Positions 12,701 to 24,556 of a stretch of 64,000 bases of DNA are shown here, one piece after another (the stretch's first letter is position 1; each line of letters begins with the position of its first letter). Origin of the DNA: Helopsaltes ochotensis. Lineage: Eukaryota; Chordata; Aves; Passeriformes; Locustellidae. The notes below the pieces were generated by a model, which worked only from the letters and a program-made list of their open reading frames with translations, did no database searches and had not been told where the DNA came from. The stretch covers positions 444,544 through 508,543 of the forward strand of contig VXBM01000334.1 in assembly GCA_013400155.1 (NCBI GenBank). The letters are read 5' to 3'. Made by a program: the position numbers and the translations under genes.

Positions 12701-15700
12701 TCTCCATCCATGCAAGCATTAAAGTGACAGTTCTCTTGCATCTTAGCTCTTGCTGCAAACAACAAAGTAATTTTAAAGGCATTACAGAGTTTCAAGATTA
12801 TTGCTTAGAAGCACAACAGTCAATAAGATCTTCTTAAATTACTACTGTCAATTGCCTATTGATATTAGGCACATCCACAGCTGATACCAGGATTCCAGCT
12901 GTGGCCTGTGATTATCCTTCCATGAAAGTGACTAACCCCTAACATTACCTGTTGGTTGTATCAAATCATAACTCATCACTTGGGTGCTCGCTGGAATATC
13001 AGTAACAGGATCAACAGCAGCTTTTAGGCAGAGAGCACAGTTACACTAGAGGCACAAGGATTTCACACTTGCCACAAGAGCACTGGGTGGGCCATTTACT
13101 GTAATCTCTGCACTACAGCATTTTCTAATCCTAATCAGCCTTTACCTGATGATCTGATCTTACACTTCAAACACATCTGGCAGAAAGTGGTAATCAGCTA
13201 AGGCATGGTACCTGAGCTCTTTCAGTTGCCATGCTCCAGTCTGAGAAGAATTCTACCCTTAAATTATCCCCTTTCCTCAGAAAACCATTTGTTTTTAATG
13301 AACTTGTAGAAATGAAACTAACACTAGACTATCAGCTCTGCCCAGAACAGCAATTTTTAATCCACTAAAAAGCTGAACTAGACTGAAAATGTATTGCAAG
13401 AAGCCTGATGTTCCAGCTCCAATACTCAGCTGTTACATTTTGGGAATACTTTAACAAAATTAAAAAAAAAAAAAGGGTGGGGATGAGAAAACCTGCGAAC
13501 AACTTCAGCAACATAATAATTAGCTACAGCCTTTGTGCTGGAAAGAGATCAGTTGAGTAGGCAGCCCCAGAAGCTGACACATATCTAACTCAATATCCAG
13601 ACCATGGTCCATGCTTTTGCTATTCCCTCAGCAAGATTGTTCCCAGAGTCCAGTTTTATCACCAGTGGATGCCACATAATGACACAACCCAAAATTTTTA
13701 ACTAGGACTGAAATGCCCACCACCACGCAATGAACATACCTGTAGAAAAAAGAAACCAAGTGTAATGCAAACCTCTCTACAAGCCAGTACAGCAGTATGA
13801 CCTCCTGGAAGCACACTGAAGCAGCTACAAGCAAGCAGCAAGTATTTTCTAACACTTTTTACCAAAAGGACTTATCCTTTTATCCAAAAGGATATCCTTC
13901 CCAGTTAGACACACCTTTACTCTCCTTGCTAAGAAAAACAAACAACAAAAAAGAGCAAAATATGAAAATGCAGTTCCTTTATGTCCATTCCCTTGTACTA
14001 CATCAGTTAAACCATAATACTTTTTTTCTGCCACACGGACAGGTGAGTACATCTCAAAAATCGTGGAAAAATCCGAAGCCTACTGCCAATAGACTTGACT
14101 CTTCAACATGAGCTGGCAGCCTTTCACATACAGCAGATTTCTCAATGTTACAAAAACCCCCAAAATGTTAAATTCGATGGAACATCTACCTGAGAGATAG
14201 AAGATGCAGTAAGGACTACTAACATTTAAAAAAACCTGACAGTACTAAGTTGCTATCAACAGTTCGAAGTCACCAATACCTCTGGAAGAAGCATTTGCCA
14301 CTGGCAGTAGAAGTCTCCTATGAAGCTACTGATGAGTGAGGAACTTGGAATCCCTCACACAGGCTCACATCCAGGCAGCAAAGTTTTGTGCAGAGCCAGA
14401 TCTCTAGACTGGAACACACAGGAGTGTCAATTTAACTCTTGATATGGAGCATGATATTGGAAAGGTAGTTTCTCACAATACTGTCTAAGCAATTTCCAGT
14501 TTTCTGATAAACAAGAAGCAGCTCTTTAAACTCACCTATTACAAACATAGCAAATCTTGCTGTTAACACTCCTGCCATTCACCTACAACAAAGCAATCTG
14601 AAGTTTAAATCAACTTAGCAAAACCAGAAAAACTCTACATTAGAGTCTTTCATAGTTATTTCATAGAATGAAGGTGGCAAGTAAGGCTCACACAGGAAAA
14701 TACCATTGTTTCACTTGCCAGCAACAAAACATCACTCATAATAAAATGTCGTGTTTTCAAAACACTGGCACACTAAATATGCTGAGTTGCTTCTGGCTTG
14801 CTGTCCCTCAGCAGAATGTACATTCTCCTATAAATACGTCTAGATGAAGCTGTAAAACTTAGATTAGCAGCTACAAGCACAATAAACATACTCTGGATTC
14901 TAGAGTCACGTAACAGGCTCCAAACCCAAGTCTCCATTTGAAAAGGTTGGATTTGAAAACTCCAGGGCTGCTAAAGGACTGATGCAACGGTAAGTTAGTT
15001 TTCCTCTATATTCGACCTATATGTAATGAGAAACAGCAGCCTTGAGAGGCAGGAAACAGGCCAGCTGGCTTGCCCCTTTCATGCAAGTCCTACACTCCCT
15101 GAAACAAGAAGTGAAAGGAAGAGATCTGTGAAAAGCAGTTTGATCTCTCACTGAAGTGCATCTAGGTCGGCTCCTCAATTTTGTTAAAGACGTGCCCCCT
15201 CCTAGTGCTGTCCTGCATTGTGGCAGGATCACCGATCGCTGACTCCGAGGACCTTCCTCTAAACCTGCAAACCTGAATACATTTAAACAATGTGGACGAC
15301 AAGTCAGCATGCTTTATTCATGCCTCAAGCAACCACGTCTTTCTCTCACTTCTGTGAAGGACCATATTAGAACATTCTGTAAAGTATCAGATTGATTTAA
15401 GATATATAACAAAACTATGCCAGAGGCACCAGGAGCCTGCCACGCTCTGCGGGCTAACCCTTGACCATCTGCTATGGAAGCACCCGCTGCCATCATGTCA
15501 TCTGCGCTCATGCCAAGCCAAGAGTCAGTTTGAAGTGATGCACTCTACTGTCAGCAGGCAAGACACAGCCTTGTATCACTTCTCAGGACAGAAAAGTTTA
15601 AGATGCTTTCTTGAAAAGACATGTCCTTTGGTCCTTTAATTGTATGGTAGAACAATCTTATCTCAAGTGGACATTAAACTCTCCAATCTACTCTTCCCAG

Positions 15701-18700
15701 TGTTTTTCATCTCAGCCATAACCTAGTCTCCTAAAGACTTAAAAACAATGAGCAAAGAACGCTGTTTTCTTTTTCATTCCCTCTTTGAGTCAGTAAAGCA
15801 ACCTTGTCAAAGCATATGGTTCGACTGTTTTGTCAGAACTCTGTGGCCCAATTGCAACACAGGAGTTCCTGCCAATTTGCTTTTTACCTGTGGTAATTCT
15901 ACATATTGGCTTATGACCAAAAGGAGTTGATTGTCAAAAGCCAGACCCAAGCTGCAGACACGTCCTGTCAGCAACCTACAGTTCTCAGTACACGTGAGAG
16001 GCAGGGTTTGGTGGTCTTCTAATGTCTACCTTATCACAAAATCCCCTCTACAGAAAACATCATAACACATTTGAGTTTTATCAATAGCTAGAAAAAATAG
16101 ACTCTAGGAAAGCCAACTGACGGACACGCTGCCTCTGCTCAGATGGCCGGAGTAAAAATTACATTAAAGACACATCATTAGCATCAGGACCTTTCAGCAT
16201 CCAATCCCTTTCATTAAACTAAATTAAGATACAGATATAATCTACAACAAAGCATGAGATCACATTATCCTGGACAGAAAAGAAAAACAGAAAGACATTT
16301 AGACTTGGCTGGTCCAGAAGTCAGTGGTAATATTGTGCACTGTCATTTTCTGTGCCTACAACTAAGCCATGAGCCTCAGATGCCCAGTGAATGCTCCATT
16401 TGCCAGCAGCCTAGAAAGTACTGTTCTAGTATTTCACTGACATTCATTTCAAGGCTGATGTCCAATATCACTTGTGATGCTAGTGCAGATGGATAGTAGA
16501 GCATATTCCCTCTCTTCGTGCACTACAGCTCCCAACTGCTTTAGTAAATGTTTCACAACCTAAAGAGAAGACTTTATGAGCGCAAACAAAACACGTTTTG
16601 TATTGATTTTGAGTATTTTCAGCCAGCTCTGAAGTAAACATGATCAAAATAGCAAGATTAAAAGCATGAAAAACTGTTTTAAGGGTCTAGCATATTGTTT
16701 GCAAGATTTCAGAAAAAGCAGACCTTACCATACTCTGCAAAGTGACAATATGGCCTCTGCCAAGTATTTCAATTGCCTTCCAGCAATTGCCAGCACCTGG
16801 TATATTCAGGTTAATTTAAGCCACCAGCTCTCATCCAAGCAAAATTTTGGACAGAAGGAAAATCAAGCAGCCGTGCTGAATCTGATGGGGCGAGATACTC
16901 TAGTATCAGCTTACCAGTGAGGCTTCACACTGCAATCTTGCTGATACTGCTGACTCAGAGGAACAAAAGTACTGCTGCAAACCCGGCGCTACAGATCACT
17001 GCCTGCAAGGCTACCAGGAAGGCCTCTTCTATCTTCTCATTTTGTCTGAGCTCAGGGCTCAGTCCTGTGCCAGATGACCCATCCTTTTCTGTATATGTCT
17101 TGCAATGAGATTCAGACCCTGATTTCCTGGCTTGCTTTCCTACTTGCTTTTTCATTTTCACGGTATTTGAGACCCCTCTCCCCAAACCAGCCAGAAGGCT
17201 ATTCCTAATCTCCATGCCGTGTGTTGAAGCTTGGAGATGCAAGGTTTATCACTCATTGGTCAGACTCCTGTATTTACCCGAGGCACACAACAGACTTGTG
17301 CTTTTCCACCCTTACCAGCATTCCGATCCGTGCTCCAAAAAAGGAACAGGGCATGGTAACTTAAGGATACTGTTTGGACTCACCTTTAGGCTACAGTAAG
17401 GCTAAGGGAAGGGATATAATGTCGTCACTGCACACCCAATTTTCCCCCATCCTCAAAAACACTGGAGCCAGCTCCTTCAGCAATAATGTATGTCCACAGA
17501 TGACTGAGGAAGGTCTATCTCTTTATTTCCTCTGCTGGCAGGCAGTGAACTCGATGCACATGGCAAGGTTTTAGTAGCACTGGGAAATGCTACAGCTGTG
17601 ACTTCTGAGAACAGGGGTCTCTTCCAGAGGCTGCAGAGGATATCCTCTCCAGCACCATGGAGTGCATCCTGCTCCATCTCTAACCTTGGTGCTCTCCCTG
17701 CCATTTCTTTTTCCCACTTCCTCTGTCTGTCCAGTATTTTCTGCTTTTTCTTACGTTTGTTTTCCTTGAGGTGCCGCAGACTCGGTGGATGGGCTCAGCT
17801 GTGTGTTGCAGCAGATCCACCGCAGAGCTGGCTGTGTCTGGCACAGAGCATGTCGTGGTCTCTTCTCACAGAGGCCAGCCCTGCAGCCAACTTGTCATGG
17901 ACACCCAGCACTGAGGGAAGGTAAACAGGGCAGGAAGAGCAGAGTAGTCTCAAGAATCTTGAGCAGCAGTAGAAAAATACTAAAAGCAGTGTGCCTCTAC
18001 CATTTCTTCATAAGTGGGACTCCAAAAGCAGGAAATTTTCCTCTTTGGCTACCAATTTCTCAGTCCAGCAAGAAGCAGAGAAAATGAGTAGCCTTCAAAA
18101 TGCTTTATGCCCTTCAAAGATATGCTGTCATCTACTTTTAAGCACTTCAGACGATCCTTTGCATGGCAGAAACACAGAAGCATGGACTGACCACACCTAC
18201 AAAGCATTTTCTTTGAGACTTCACAGAATTCCTCACTAGTGTGACAGGCCCATGTAAGGCATGCACAGAAGATAAAGGATTTAAGAGTGAGGCTGGGAAA
18301 TCAGAGACATAGATGAAATCAAAACACAGAAAATCAATCAAACCTGCAGATTTTCGCTGTTATCATTTATAAGATGTTCAACTGCTAGCAAGATCTAAGG
18401 TAGCAACACTATGAGACTATTATGAAAGACACTCACCTACTAAACGGAAGTGATTAAAACCATGCTCTGGTCCCTGTCATCTTGACCATCTCATAAATAG
18501 CTACTCCATTATCAAGGTCTGCAATGGATGTCAGTACAAGAGAGAGACTTGACTTGTTCCAGAATTTGTCATCCATGACCTTGACAAAGCATGTTTAACA
18601 GAAAGATCTTGCTTACTCTTGAAAAAGACTAAGAATACCTACCCTCAGGACCAGTCAATCTTTATCAAGTTACACTGCTTACATGAAAAAAAGTTTAATA

Positions 18701-21700
18701 TTACAGTGCCTACTCATTTTCCTGTTCCCTCATCTTCCCTCTTCCTTTCCTAAGGCATTGTACCATAAGACAACTTATACACAGAACAGTTGAAATGAAA
18801 AGGATCAAGTGGTCCTGCCCATATTTCAACATTTGGACCTTTGTATCAATTCAGACTTCAACCCTGATCCAAATGTATTTTCAAGAATTGGCCAAGTCTT
18901 AGCTTGATTAGAAGGGCATTGGTATTATTACACATGCCTTTAAACCAGTATGAGGCTGGGGGGGGAATTGAAAGTTAATGCCCCCTAAATAGTCAAGAAC
19001 AACTAATCTAAAAAGTATTCTTATTACCTCCCCTTATCCATGACAGACACTTATTTCTACTCCAGAAACCTGCATGCCTCCAAATGAAGTGTGTCCTCAA
19101 TACCCTTTTAGGAAAGGACATGGTAGAAGCCCACAGAAAAAGCCATTCAACATATAAGCTGATGATGAATCCTTACACAATAAATGTGCCAATCCAACAT
19201 CCAATAAAGAATTAAAGACAGTAAGTGCTTGCTGGGATATTTTTCTTTTCAGGTGTGAGAGCAATTCATTGGAGTGACAGAGGAGTTCACACTATAAAAT
19301 CCACACCAGCTATGACAACAAAAACCAAAACACAGCATTCCAGCTGATCTTCAGTGGTAACTTTTAAACAAAGTCTGTTACTTCACACATAGAAACTGTG
19401 ACAAATTACAAATACAAGATACAGCGAGGCATAAAAGCAGTTTCATTAGTAAAGTGTGAAGGATTAAGCCCAGCGGGTACAGGGACTCTGCTCCTGGCAA
19501 TTTTCTTGAAGATACTCCTACAGCTGTAGAGACCGAGTGTCATCTGGACTGCAGAGCAATGCAGTACATCTGCACTACTCCTGCTAGGAAAGGGCCACAA
19601 GCGCCAACAGTCTTGGAACACTCCCCAAATCACTTCAACAGCAAACAACTTCTGAAATATACACATCCTAGTCAACCCTATCCTTTAACCCACTCAGTCA
19701 ACTGACACTGAAGTCTAGGGACTCAAGGTAGTTCCACTGACCTCCAATTTTTCCCAAAAAGCAGAGACAGACATATTCCTCAGGAGTGAGACAAAGGTTT
19801 CTAAGACTAACCTGTGGGACCCAGCCATGTCATCTTCACTGAGCCTAGGCAAAAAAGTTTAACACATTGCTTTTGATCAACAGACATTTCTATTTCAACA
19901 CTAAAGACCACAGTGATTCAAACTTGTTAGGTCAACACCAGAGACTGCAGAAGAAAGGTAGAACACTGCAGGAAAGAAGTTTCTGTACAAGCAAAATCAC
20001 CACAAATTAAAATATAAACTTCTTTTCAGAGCCTCTACTTGCCGGGTACATGCAAATATGCAAAATTAGACTTGGGATGAAAATAAGTTACAGCAGATAC
20101 ACAGGTCATCTCCACAGCCTCAGAAAATCAAATCCTGATATTCTCATATTCCTGATATTCATCTGCTTTGTTTCAACTTCTCACAAACATCTCCTAGCTC
20201 TTGATCAGGCTTCTGGAACCTTATGAGAATTATTTGAAGAAGTAAGGAGACACATGTGGTCTTTTCAGAATACACAGAACTGCAGAACTTCCTCCTGCTG
20301 CAAAGCAATTCACTCAGCAAAATAAGTCAAGGAAAATCCCAGCCATTTCTACCATTTTCAGAAACGGGAACTTGTTACAACCACCTGCAGATGCAACAAC
20401 CTCACCAGTTTTCAATTCACTTCCCTAAATGAAAGCTTGAAGGTCTGTTTCTGAGTGGGATCCTATAAAAAGAGCTGAGTTGAGATCTACCTACTTTTCC
20501 CTCATCTAGCATGTGTTTTCACATTTGAAAGTCATGTTATTTCCCTTCTCCAAAAGCATCTCCTGAGGCTGGAAGCAGCCTTTTACTTGGCCCACACAAT
20601 TAAACCCTTGGTGAAGCCTTAACACATCTTTCAGAAAAATTCTAAGAATCAAACTTCTATGTTGTGCACAAGTATTGCCTTCCCACTTGAATTATCAGTT
20701 TGTATATCCTTAATGTAGCCCATATGCCTCATTCACCCACTCTGCAAAGGCCCTTCCCACTGCATCAAAATAAAGTTGCCAATTCCCCACTTCTTCACAG
20801 GAATAATAACTTAGCTAACAAACATTGGTTAGCTGAGGGATAGGAATCCGTATCATTGTGGTGATTTTTAGACAACTTTTGGATGGCAACAGTTTCGTAA
20901 ATCCAAAATGGTCAGAGCTCAGCTGTCCCAAACCATCAGAGCATCCTAGATTTATATTTCTTTTCCCACCACAGGGACTTGAGAAGCTCATTTAATGCCA
21001 TCTGGCACTACTTCCAGCAGTTGTTGAAAATTCTCTAGGAGGAGATCTGGAGTTCAAGAAAACGGTAAATCCTGTTAAGGAGCACAAGATACAATCGAAT
21101 GATAATACTTCATTACTCCTTCACATGACCAGCCTGTCCAGCACCGAGATCCCCTGCCTAAAGACAGCAGTATCTACATTACAGTCTGTATGGGAAAGCT
21201 ATTGCAAGTATAGAAAATCACACAAAAGGAAACACTTAGCAGCTCAGTTTTTCTACACTGAAGACACTAATTCTGTTCTTTTTTCCCTTCCTCACACACC
21301 ACCTTTCACCTTGCCACCTATGATGTCCCTATAACCCTCTGGAACTGTTATCTTCGGCAGAAAACATGAGAACTGGCATCGTGTTCTATCCTTGCAGGAC
21401 TACTTAACCCATATTAAATAGTTGATCTCTCAATTTAATTTACAAAGCCCAGTTGTTAAATAGGGCAGTGGAAGAGAGGTTGTGTGACTTGACACCTGAC
21501 AACTAAGACACTAAATAAAATTATGGAGTTCCCTAAGGACAAAGAACCCCAATGTCAATACCAGAATTACAGCTCTTCATAAGGCATCACTCCAACCATC
21601 ACTCTCTGGAACCTCAATTTTTAATCATCTAAATCCTTTATACCTTGACTTAAAACTCATTTTAAGGCACTGGGAAGTTTTACCTTTTGTTCTTCACATC

Positions 21701-23667
21701 TTCAAATGCTATTTATCCAACCTGAAATGCACCCAGCCAATTAAACTCTGAACTGTTATTTACAGCTTGTAAAATAGAAGAAAATAAATGAGCAGGCATA
21801 TATATTCCCAGGAAGTTATAGCTTATTTTCCTCTTTTATGTGTGACATACAGGTAGGTAAGAAATTCTATTGATTTCTACTGGCTTCTATCTCCAGTATA
21901 CCCACTTTCTTGAATAGTAATATTAGCATCAATATCCAAACAAAAATCCTTTACAGTCCTTACTGTAACACTGGTAGATTACTTCTACCTCACTTTAATC
22001 CTACCTATTCCAGATAGTACTTTTATTTATATATGTATATACACACATATATGCACACATATATGGACACAGAGACACACAGACACAGCATGCTTTCAAA
22101 TGCATGAGCTATGCTTTTTTTAAGCTAAAGCTTCTAGTAACAGATTCGGTTTGTATAGGACAGTCCAGACACAGCCTGCAGATGACACAATGTTAATGGC
22201 TACCAAATGACAACACAGAAGAGACATCAATAACCAAGATGATTTTTTTAAATATACAAGAAAACATGACAGAACGCATGATATCAAGACCAATTATCTA
22301 CTTAAACAACAGTTTAGACTCCAGTGAGTCTTCAATCAATGCCGCTTACATCAGCATTTCTTGGACATATATGCAAGAGCATCTAGATATACTGAAAGAC
22401 CAGCCTACTGTTTGTCACTTGGAGGATAAGCTACAAAGTCATTAGAAGTGAAATCTGGAATTATTTTCCAGAAGTAATGTTACCTCCTCTTAACAAATAC
22501 TGCATCATCAGAACTGTACTCACAAACACCTGCACCAGCATTACTTGGTAATGGCCAGCAGCCAAGAGACTGCCTGGTATAAAACCTGCTGATCTTTATT
22601 TGAATGTACTTCTTACCATCTCCAAAAAACCATGGGAAACCCACTTTGTTTCAGATATTAACACCTGCTGTTGATCTGCAAAGTTCAATGCTGGACAGAG
22701 ATACTACTGGCAAACAAGGCCAATTAATATTGCACGACCCGACCAAATTCTTTCACCATTCTATTACTTGGGTCTCCAAGCAGGGGCTGACAGCTGAAAT
22801 GAAATCGTTAGGATGAAACATGACTCGCTCGTTGTTTTCCAATAAATGTTTTGCCTCAACCTTATTTCATGCCTTAACTTAATGTCAGTCCAGAATACAT
22901 CAAAAATCTGAGCTAAAGCCAACAGCCGTCTTTTAATAAAACATGACACAAACTACTGGACAGCCCACAAAGTTGCTGTCAGATATTTGGGACCTCAGCA
23001 ACAGCCCTTAAACTCTCCAAAGGTTGTTCCAATCCACAGCACAGCATTACCCCGGTGCCTTGCCATCTAAGCACACCATCATCTGAACCTCTTCAGAAGT
23101 GGAGATGCAGTGCTGTGGAGATGGCCCCACTAGTACTGGTGCTTGGCCAGCTCTGGGAATATCATTTATGTACATCTCATCCTAGCTTAATCCTGACCAA
23201 AGAAGGCAGTGACAAGTGTGCGTCCATTTCGCCCTGTGTCTGATTCTCTTCCCCTCTTCCCAAGCCCCTGCTCCATAAGGCGCTCTTTCCACTGTTTTCC
23301 TGGATAAAAGGCAAGAGGTCATGAGGAAAAAAATGGCCGAAAGAGCAGTATTATGCAATAAGAGAAGAAATGCAATAATAACTCATCCTCTCCTGGAGAT
23401 TTCCCATCACCCTCATGCTTTGCAAGCTGGATTAGAGCAAGCGTGACAGCCAGCCGGCTCAAAGGCCCACTAAAGTGCCCTGCGGGCAGGCTCCTCAGCC
23501 CCGGGCCTTCGCTGGAGAAACAAAAAGGGATGCTCACAGTCCAGGTGCTTTTTCTTGGGCCCCATCACTTCATGCGTGGTGGCTTTGCAGACGGCTCTGG
23601 CTACGGCCGATCCCGTAACGCTGTACTGAGCAGCTGCGATGCGATCTGTCAGCGTCTGACCCGACAT
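676..23667 (-). CDS. SNAP91: SNAP91 (AP180 clathrin assembly protein), 5' part: five coding exons, residues 1-182
   Basis: AP180 is a neuronal endocytic adaptor. Its N-terminal ANTH domain binds PtdIns(4,5)P2 on the presynaptic membrane, while its unstructured C-terminal part binds clathrin and AP-2, promoting synaptic-vesicle re-formation and VAMP2 retrieval (established for the family). The window supplies coding parts of 130, 143, 76, 103 and 94 bases, 546 in total or 182 codons. They join without a frame break: 23667-23538, 5469-5327, 4282-4207, 2431-2329 and 769-676. The translation begins MSGQTLTDRIAAAQYSVTGS and matches AP180 rather than its paralogue PICALM, which as I recall starts MSGQSLTDRI. 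The lipid-binding lysine cluster K28, K38-K40 and H41 is intact. The clathrin-binding half (full length is roughly 900 residues) lies left of base 1. Coordinates given span the introns. Confidence 0.97.
770..2328 (-). other. SNAP91: SNAP91 intron 4
   Basis: A 1,559-base GT-AG intron between the fourth and fifth coding exons. It is ordinary AT-rich sequence with no recognisable interspersed repeat. A short direct duplication of aacttcaggcttt occurs near 1919-1945. Confidence 0.9.
2329..2431 (-). CDS. SNAP91: SNAP91 fourth coding exon (ANTH domain)
   Basis: The acceptor is tttgcag|GTTATGAC and the donor AAAGG|GTAAGC, giving 103 bases. After completing the Gly codon, the exon reads YDMSTFIRRYSRYLNEKAFS then YRQMAFDFARVKK plus two bases of the next Gly codon (phase 2). 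IRRYSRYLNEK and the YRQMAFDF motif are diagnostic of AP180/CALM ANTH domains. An alternative donor one base earlier would break the frame with the next exon. Confidence 0.96.
2432..4206 (-). other. SNAP91: SNAP91 intron 3
   Basis: A 1,775-base GT-AG intron between the third and fourth coding exons. Open frames inside it (for example 2361-2708 and 2841-3077 on the plus strand) have no protein-like features. I see no repeat family. Confidence 0.9.
4207..4282 (-). CDS. SNAP91: SNAP91 third coding exon (ANTH domain)
   Basis: The acceptor is ttgcag|AGATTT and the donor CATG|GTAAGC. The 76 bases encode RFIQYLASRNTLFNLSNFLD then KSGSH plus the first base of a Gly codon (phase 1). The FIQYLASRNTLFNL stretch is one of the most conserved parts of the ANTH fold. 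KSGSH is the AP180 form; PICALM has a different residue after the Gly, as I recall. Confidence 0.96.
4283..5326 (-). other. SNAP91: SNAP91 intron 2
   Basis: A 1,044-base GT-AG intron between the second and third coding exons. The stretch around 5100-5160 (tctcagtctta...aaatggagaaacag) faintly resembles the middle of a MIR SINE, but is too decayed to call. Otherwise I see nothing. Confidence 0.9.
5327..5469 (-). CDS. SNAP91: SNAP91 second coding exon (ANTH domain)
   Basis: The acceptor is ctacag|ACTTGATCC, so the first two bases complete the Tyr codon begun in the first exon. The exon then reads LIQATNETNVNIPQMADTLF and continues through ERATNSSWVVVFKALVTTHH to LMVHGNE. The donor is GAG|GTAAGT, a perfect consensus, in phase 0. 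The segment is the conserved core of the ANTH superhelix; NSSWVVVFK and the TTHHLM stretch are hallmarks of the AP180/CALM family. The length of 143 bases (2 + 47 codons) fits exactly. Confidence 0.97.
7032..7052. repeat. (GCTT)n-type microsatellite
   Basis: ggttggttgcttgcttgctt: short GGTT and GCTT tetranucleotide tandem units in SNAP91 intron 1. Confidence 0.7.
15170..15540. other. CpG-retaining block in SNAP91 intron 1
   Basis: I count about eleven CpG dinucleotides in this stretch, whereas neighbouring intron sequence has only scattered ones. Examples are accgatcgctg, gtggacgac, ccacgctctgcgggc and cacccgctgcc. It also holds a 65-codon minus-strand frame (15511-15314, starting MSADDMMAAGAS) without recognisable homology. 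It could be a hypomethylated enhancer, an alternative first exon or a relatively recent insertion. Which of these applies is not decidable here. Confidence 0.3.
17590..17930. mobile_element. Possible LTR-derived segment in SNAP91 intron 1
   Basis: The block is GC-richer than its flanks, with a pyrimidine-rich stretch followed by gcagatccaccgcagagctg and a cacagaggccagcc motif. Its texture resembles passerine LTR sequences I remember. I cannot define ends, target-site duplications or a family, so this is a weak call. Confidence 0.28.
22023..22090. repeat. Compound TA/CA microsatellite
   Basis: Tandem tatata, cacaca and gagacacaca units in SNAP91 intron 1: a decayed dinucleotide repeat. Confidence 0.75.
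23538..23667 (-). CDS. SNAP91: SNAP91 first coding exon (residues 1-43 plus one base)
   Basis: The start codon is the complement of 23665-23667, with A at -3 (gaagATG). The exon encodes helix 0/1 of the ANTH domain and the basic patch CKATTHEVMGPKKKHLD, whose K28, K38, K40 and H41 correspond to the inositol-phosphate ligands described for the CALM/AP180 family. It ends GACT|GTGAGC, leaving one base of the Tyr codon (phase 1). The frame stays open upstream of the ATG, but this methionine is the conserved family start and the upstream codons are only low-complexity CpG-island sequence. The exon lies in the left part of the CpG island. Confidence 0.97.
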
Positions 23668-23697
23668 CTTCGAACGGCGTGCTGGCTGCTGCCTGCT
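23668..23697 (-). other. SNAP91: 5' UTR tail and likely splice acceptor before the SNAP91 ATG
   Basis: On the minus strand, tcttttcgcccctgcag ends at 23698 and is a strong pyrimidine-tract acceptor 30 bases before the ATG. It implies that the start-codon exon is the second exon and that a non-coding first exon lies further upstream in the island. A possible donor, ggcag|gtgcgg, occurs near 24045, just left of the gap. The splice is inferred; an unspliced 5' UTR is the alternative. Confidence 0.5.
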
Positions 23698-24115
23698 CTG
23701 CAGGGGCGAAAAGACACGGCAGGGGAGAGGGAGATGCCGGCTCCGTGACCGGGGGAGGCACGGCAGGGACGCGCACAGGCAGGGGCACACGCACACGGGC
23801 ACTCACACAGCCCCGCCACACGCACAATGGTCCCTGGGGCAGCCCGGCCCCTCCCGAGGCGCAGCCCCCCCGCCCCGTTGTGTAAGCCTCTGCCTCGCTA
23901 GAAGCCGCCCGGGGCAGGAAGAAGGGTATTTTAGGCGTTGCAAGGACCCGATGAAGGGGAAATAATGACGGCAGCTGACGGAGGCTGCACACAAACACGG
24001 TGCGAGCCCCCGGGATGGGGGGAAGGCGGCCCTCCCGCACCTGCCTGGGCAGCGCCCGCCCCACGAGCCGACCCGCGGAGGAGCCTCCGCCGCGCCCCGG
24101 CCCCGCTGCGGCGCC

Positions 24116-24535
24116 NNNNNNNNNNNNNNNNNNNNNNNNNNNNNNNNNNNNNNNNNNNNNNNNNNNNNNNNNNNNNNNNNNNNNNNNNNNNNNNNNNNNN
24201 NNNNNNNNNNNNNNNNNNNNNNNNNNNNNNNNNNNNNNNNNNNNNNNNNNNNNNNNNNNNNNNNNNNNNNNNNNNNNNNNNNNNNNNNNNNNNNNNNNNN
24301 NNNNNNNNNNNNNNNNNNNNNNNNNNNNNNNNNNNNNNNNNNNNNNNNNNNNNNNNNNNNNNNNNNNNNNNNNNNNNNNNNNNNNNNNNNNNNNNNNNNN
24401 NNNNNNNNNNNNNNNNNNNNNNNNNNNNNNNNNNNNNNNNNNNNNNNNNNNNNNNNNNNNNNNNNNNNNNNNNNNNNNNNNNNNNNNNNNNNNNNNNNNN
24501 NNNNNNNNNNNNNNNNNNNNNNNNNNNNNNNNNNN
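24116..24535. other. Assembly gap (420 N) inside the CpG island
   Basis: A run of N flanked by extremely GC-rich sequence on the left and a CCG repeat on the right. It probably hides promoter or first-exon sequence that was hard to sequence. Confidence 0.99.
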
Positions 24536-24556
24536 CCGCCGCCGCCGCCGCCGCCG
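24536..24556. repeat. CCG trinucleotide repeat at the gap edge
   Basis: Seven CCG units are visible directly after the gap, so the true tract could be longer. Its position in a promoter CpG island fits a 5' UTR or promoter CGG/CCG repeat. Confidence 0.85.

Larger units (their letters stand above)
5470..23537 (-). other. SNAP91: SNAP91 intron 1 (about 18 kb)
   Basis: A long GT-AG intron that starts at GTGAGC (23537) and ends at ctacag (5470). It is mostly unique, AT-rich sequence. Noted inside are a (GCTT)n microsatellite (about 7032-7052), a perfect 22-base palindrome (6957-6978), homopolymer A/T runs (for example 13461-13474), a compound TA/CA microsatellite (22023-22090), a CpG-retaining block (15170-15540) and a possible LTR-derived segment (17590-17930). 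I saw no CR1 tail and no extra exon with protein-like coding. Long first introns often hold enhancers; that is inference only. Confidence 0.88.

Noticed and set aside
23668..23802. N-terminal extension of SNAP91 upstream of MSGQTLTD
   Set aside because: The frame is open upstream, but the family's conserved start is this methionine. The extension is low-complexity and contains a strong splice acceptor.
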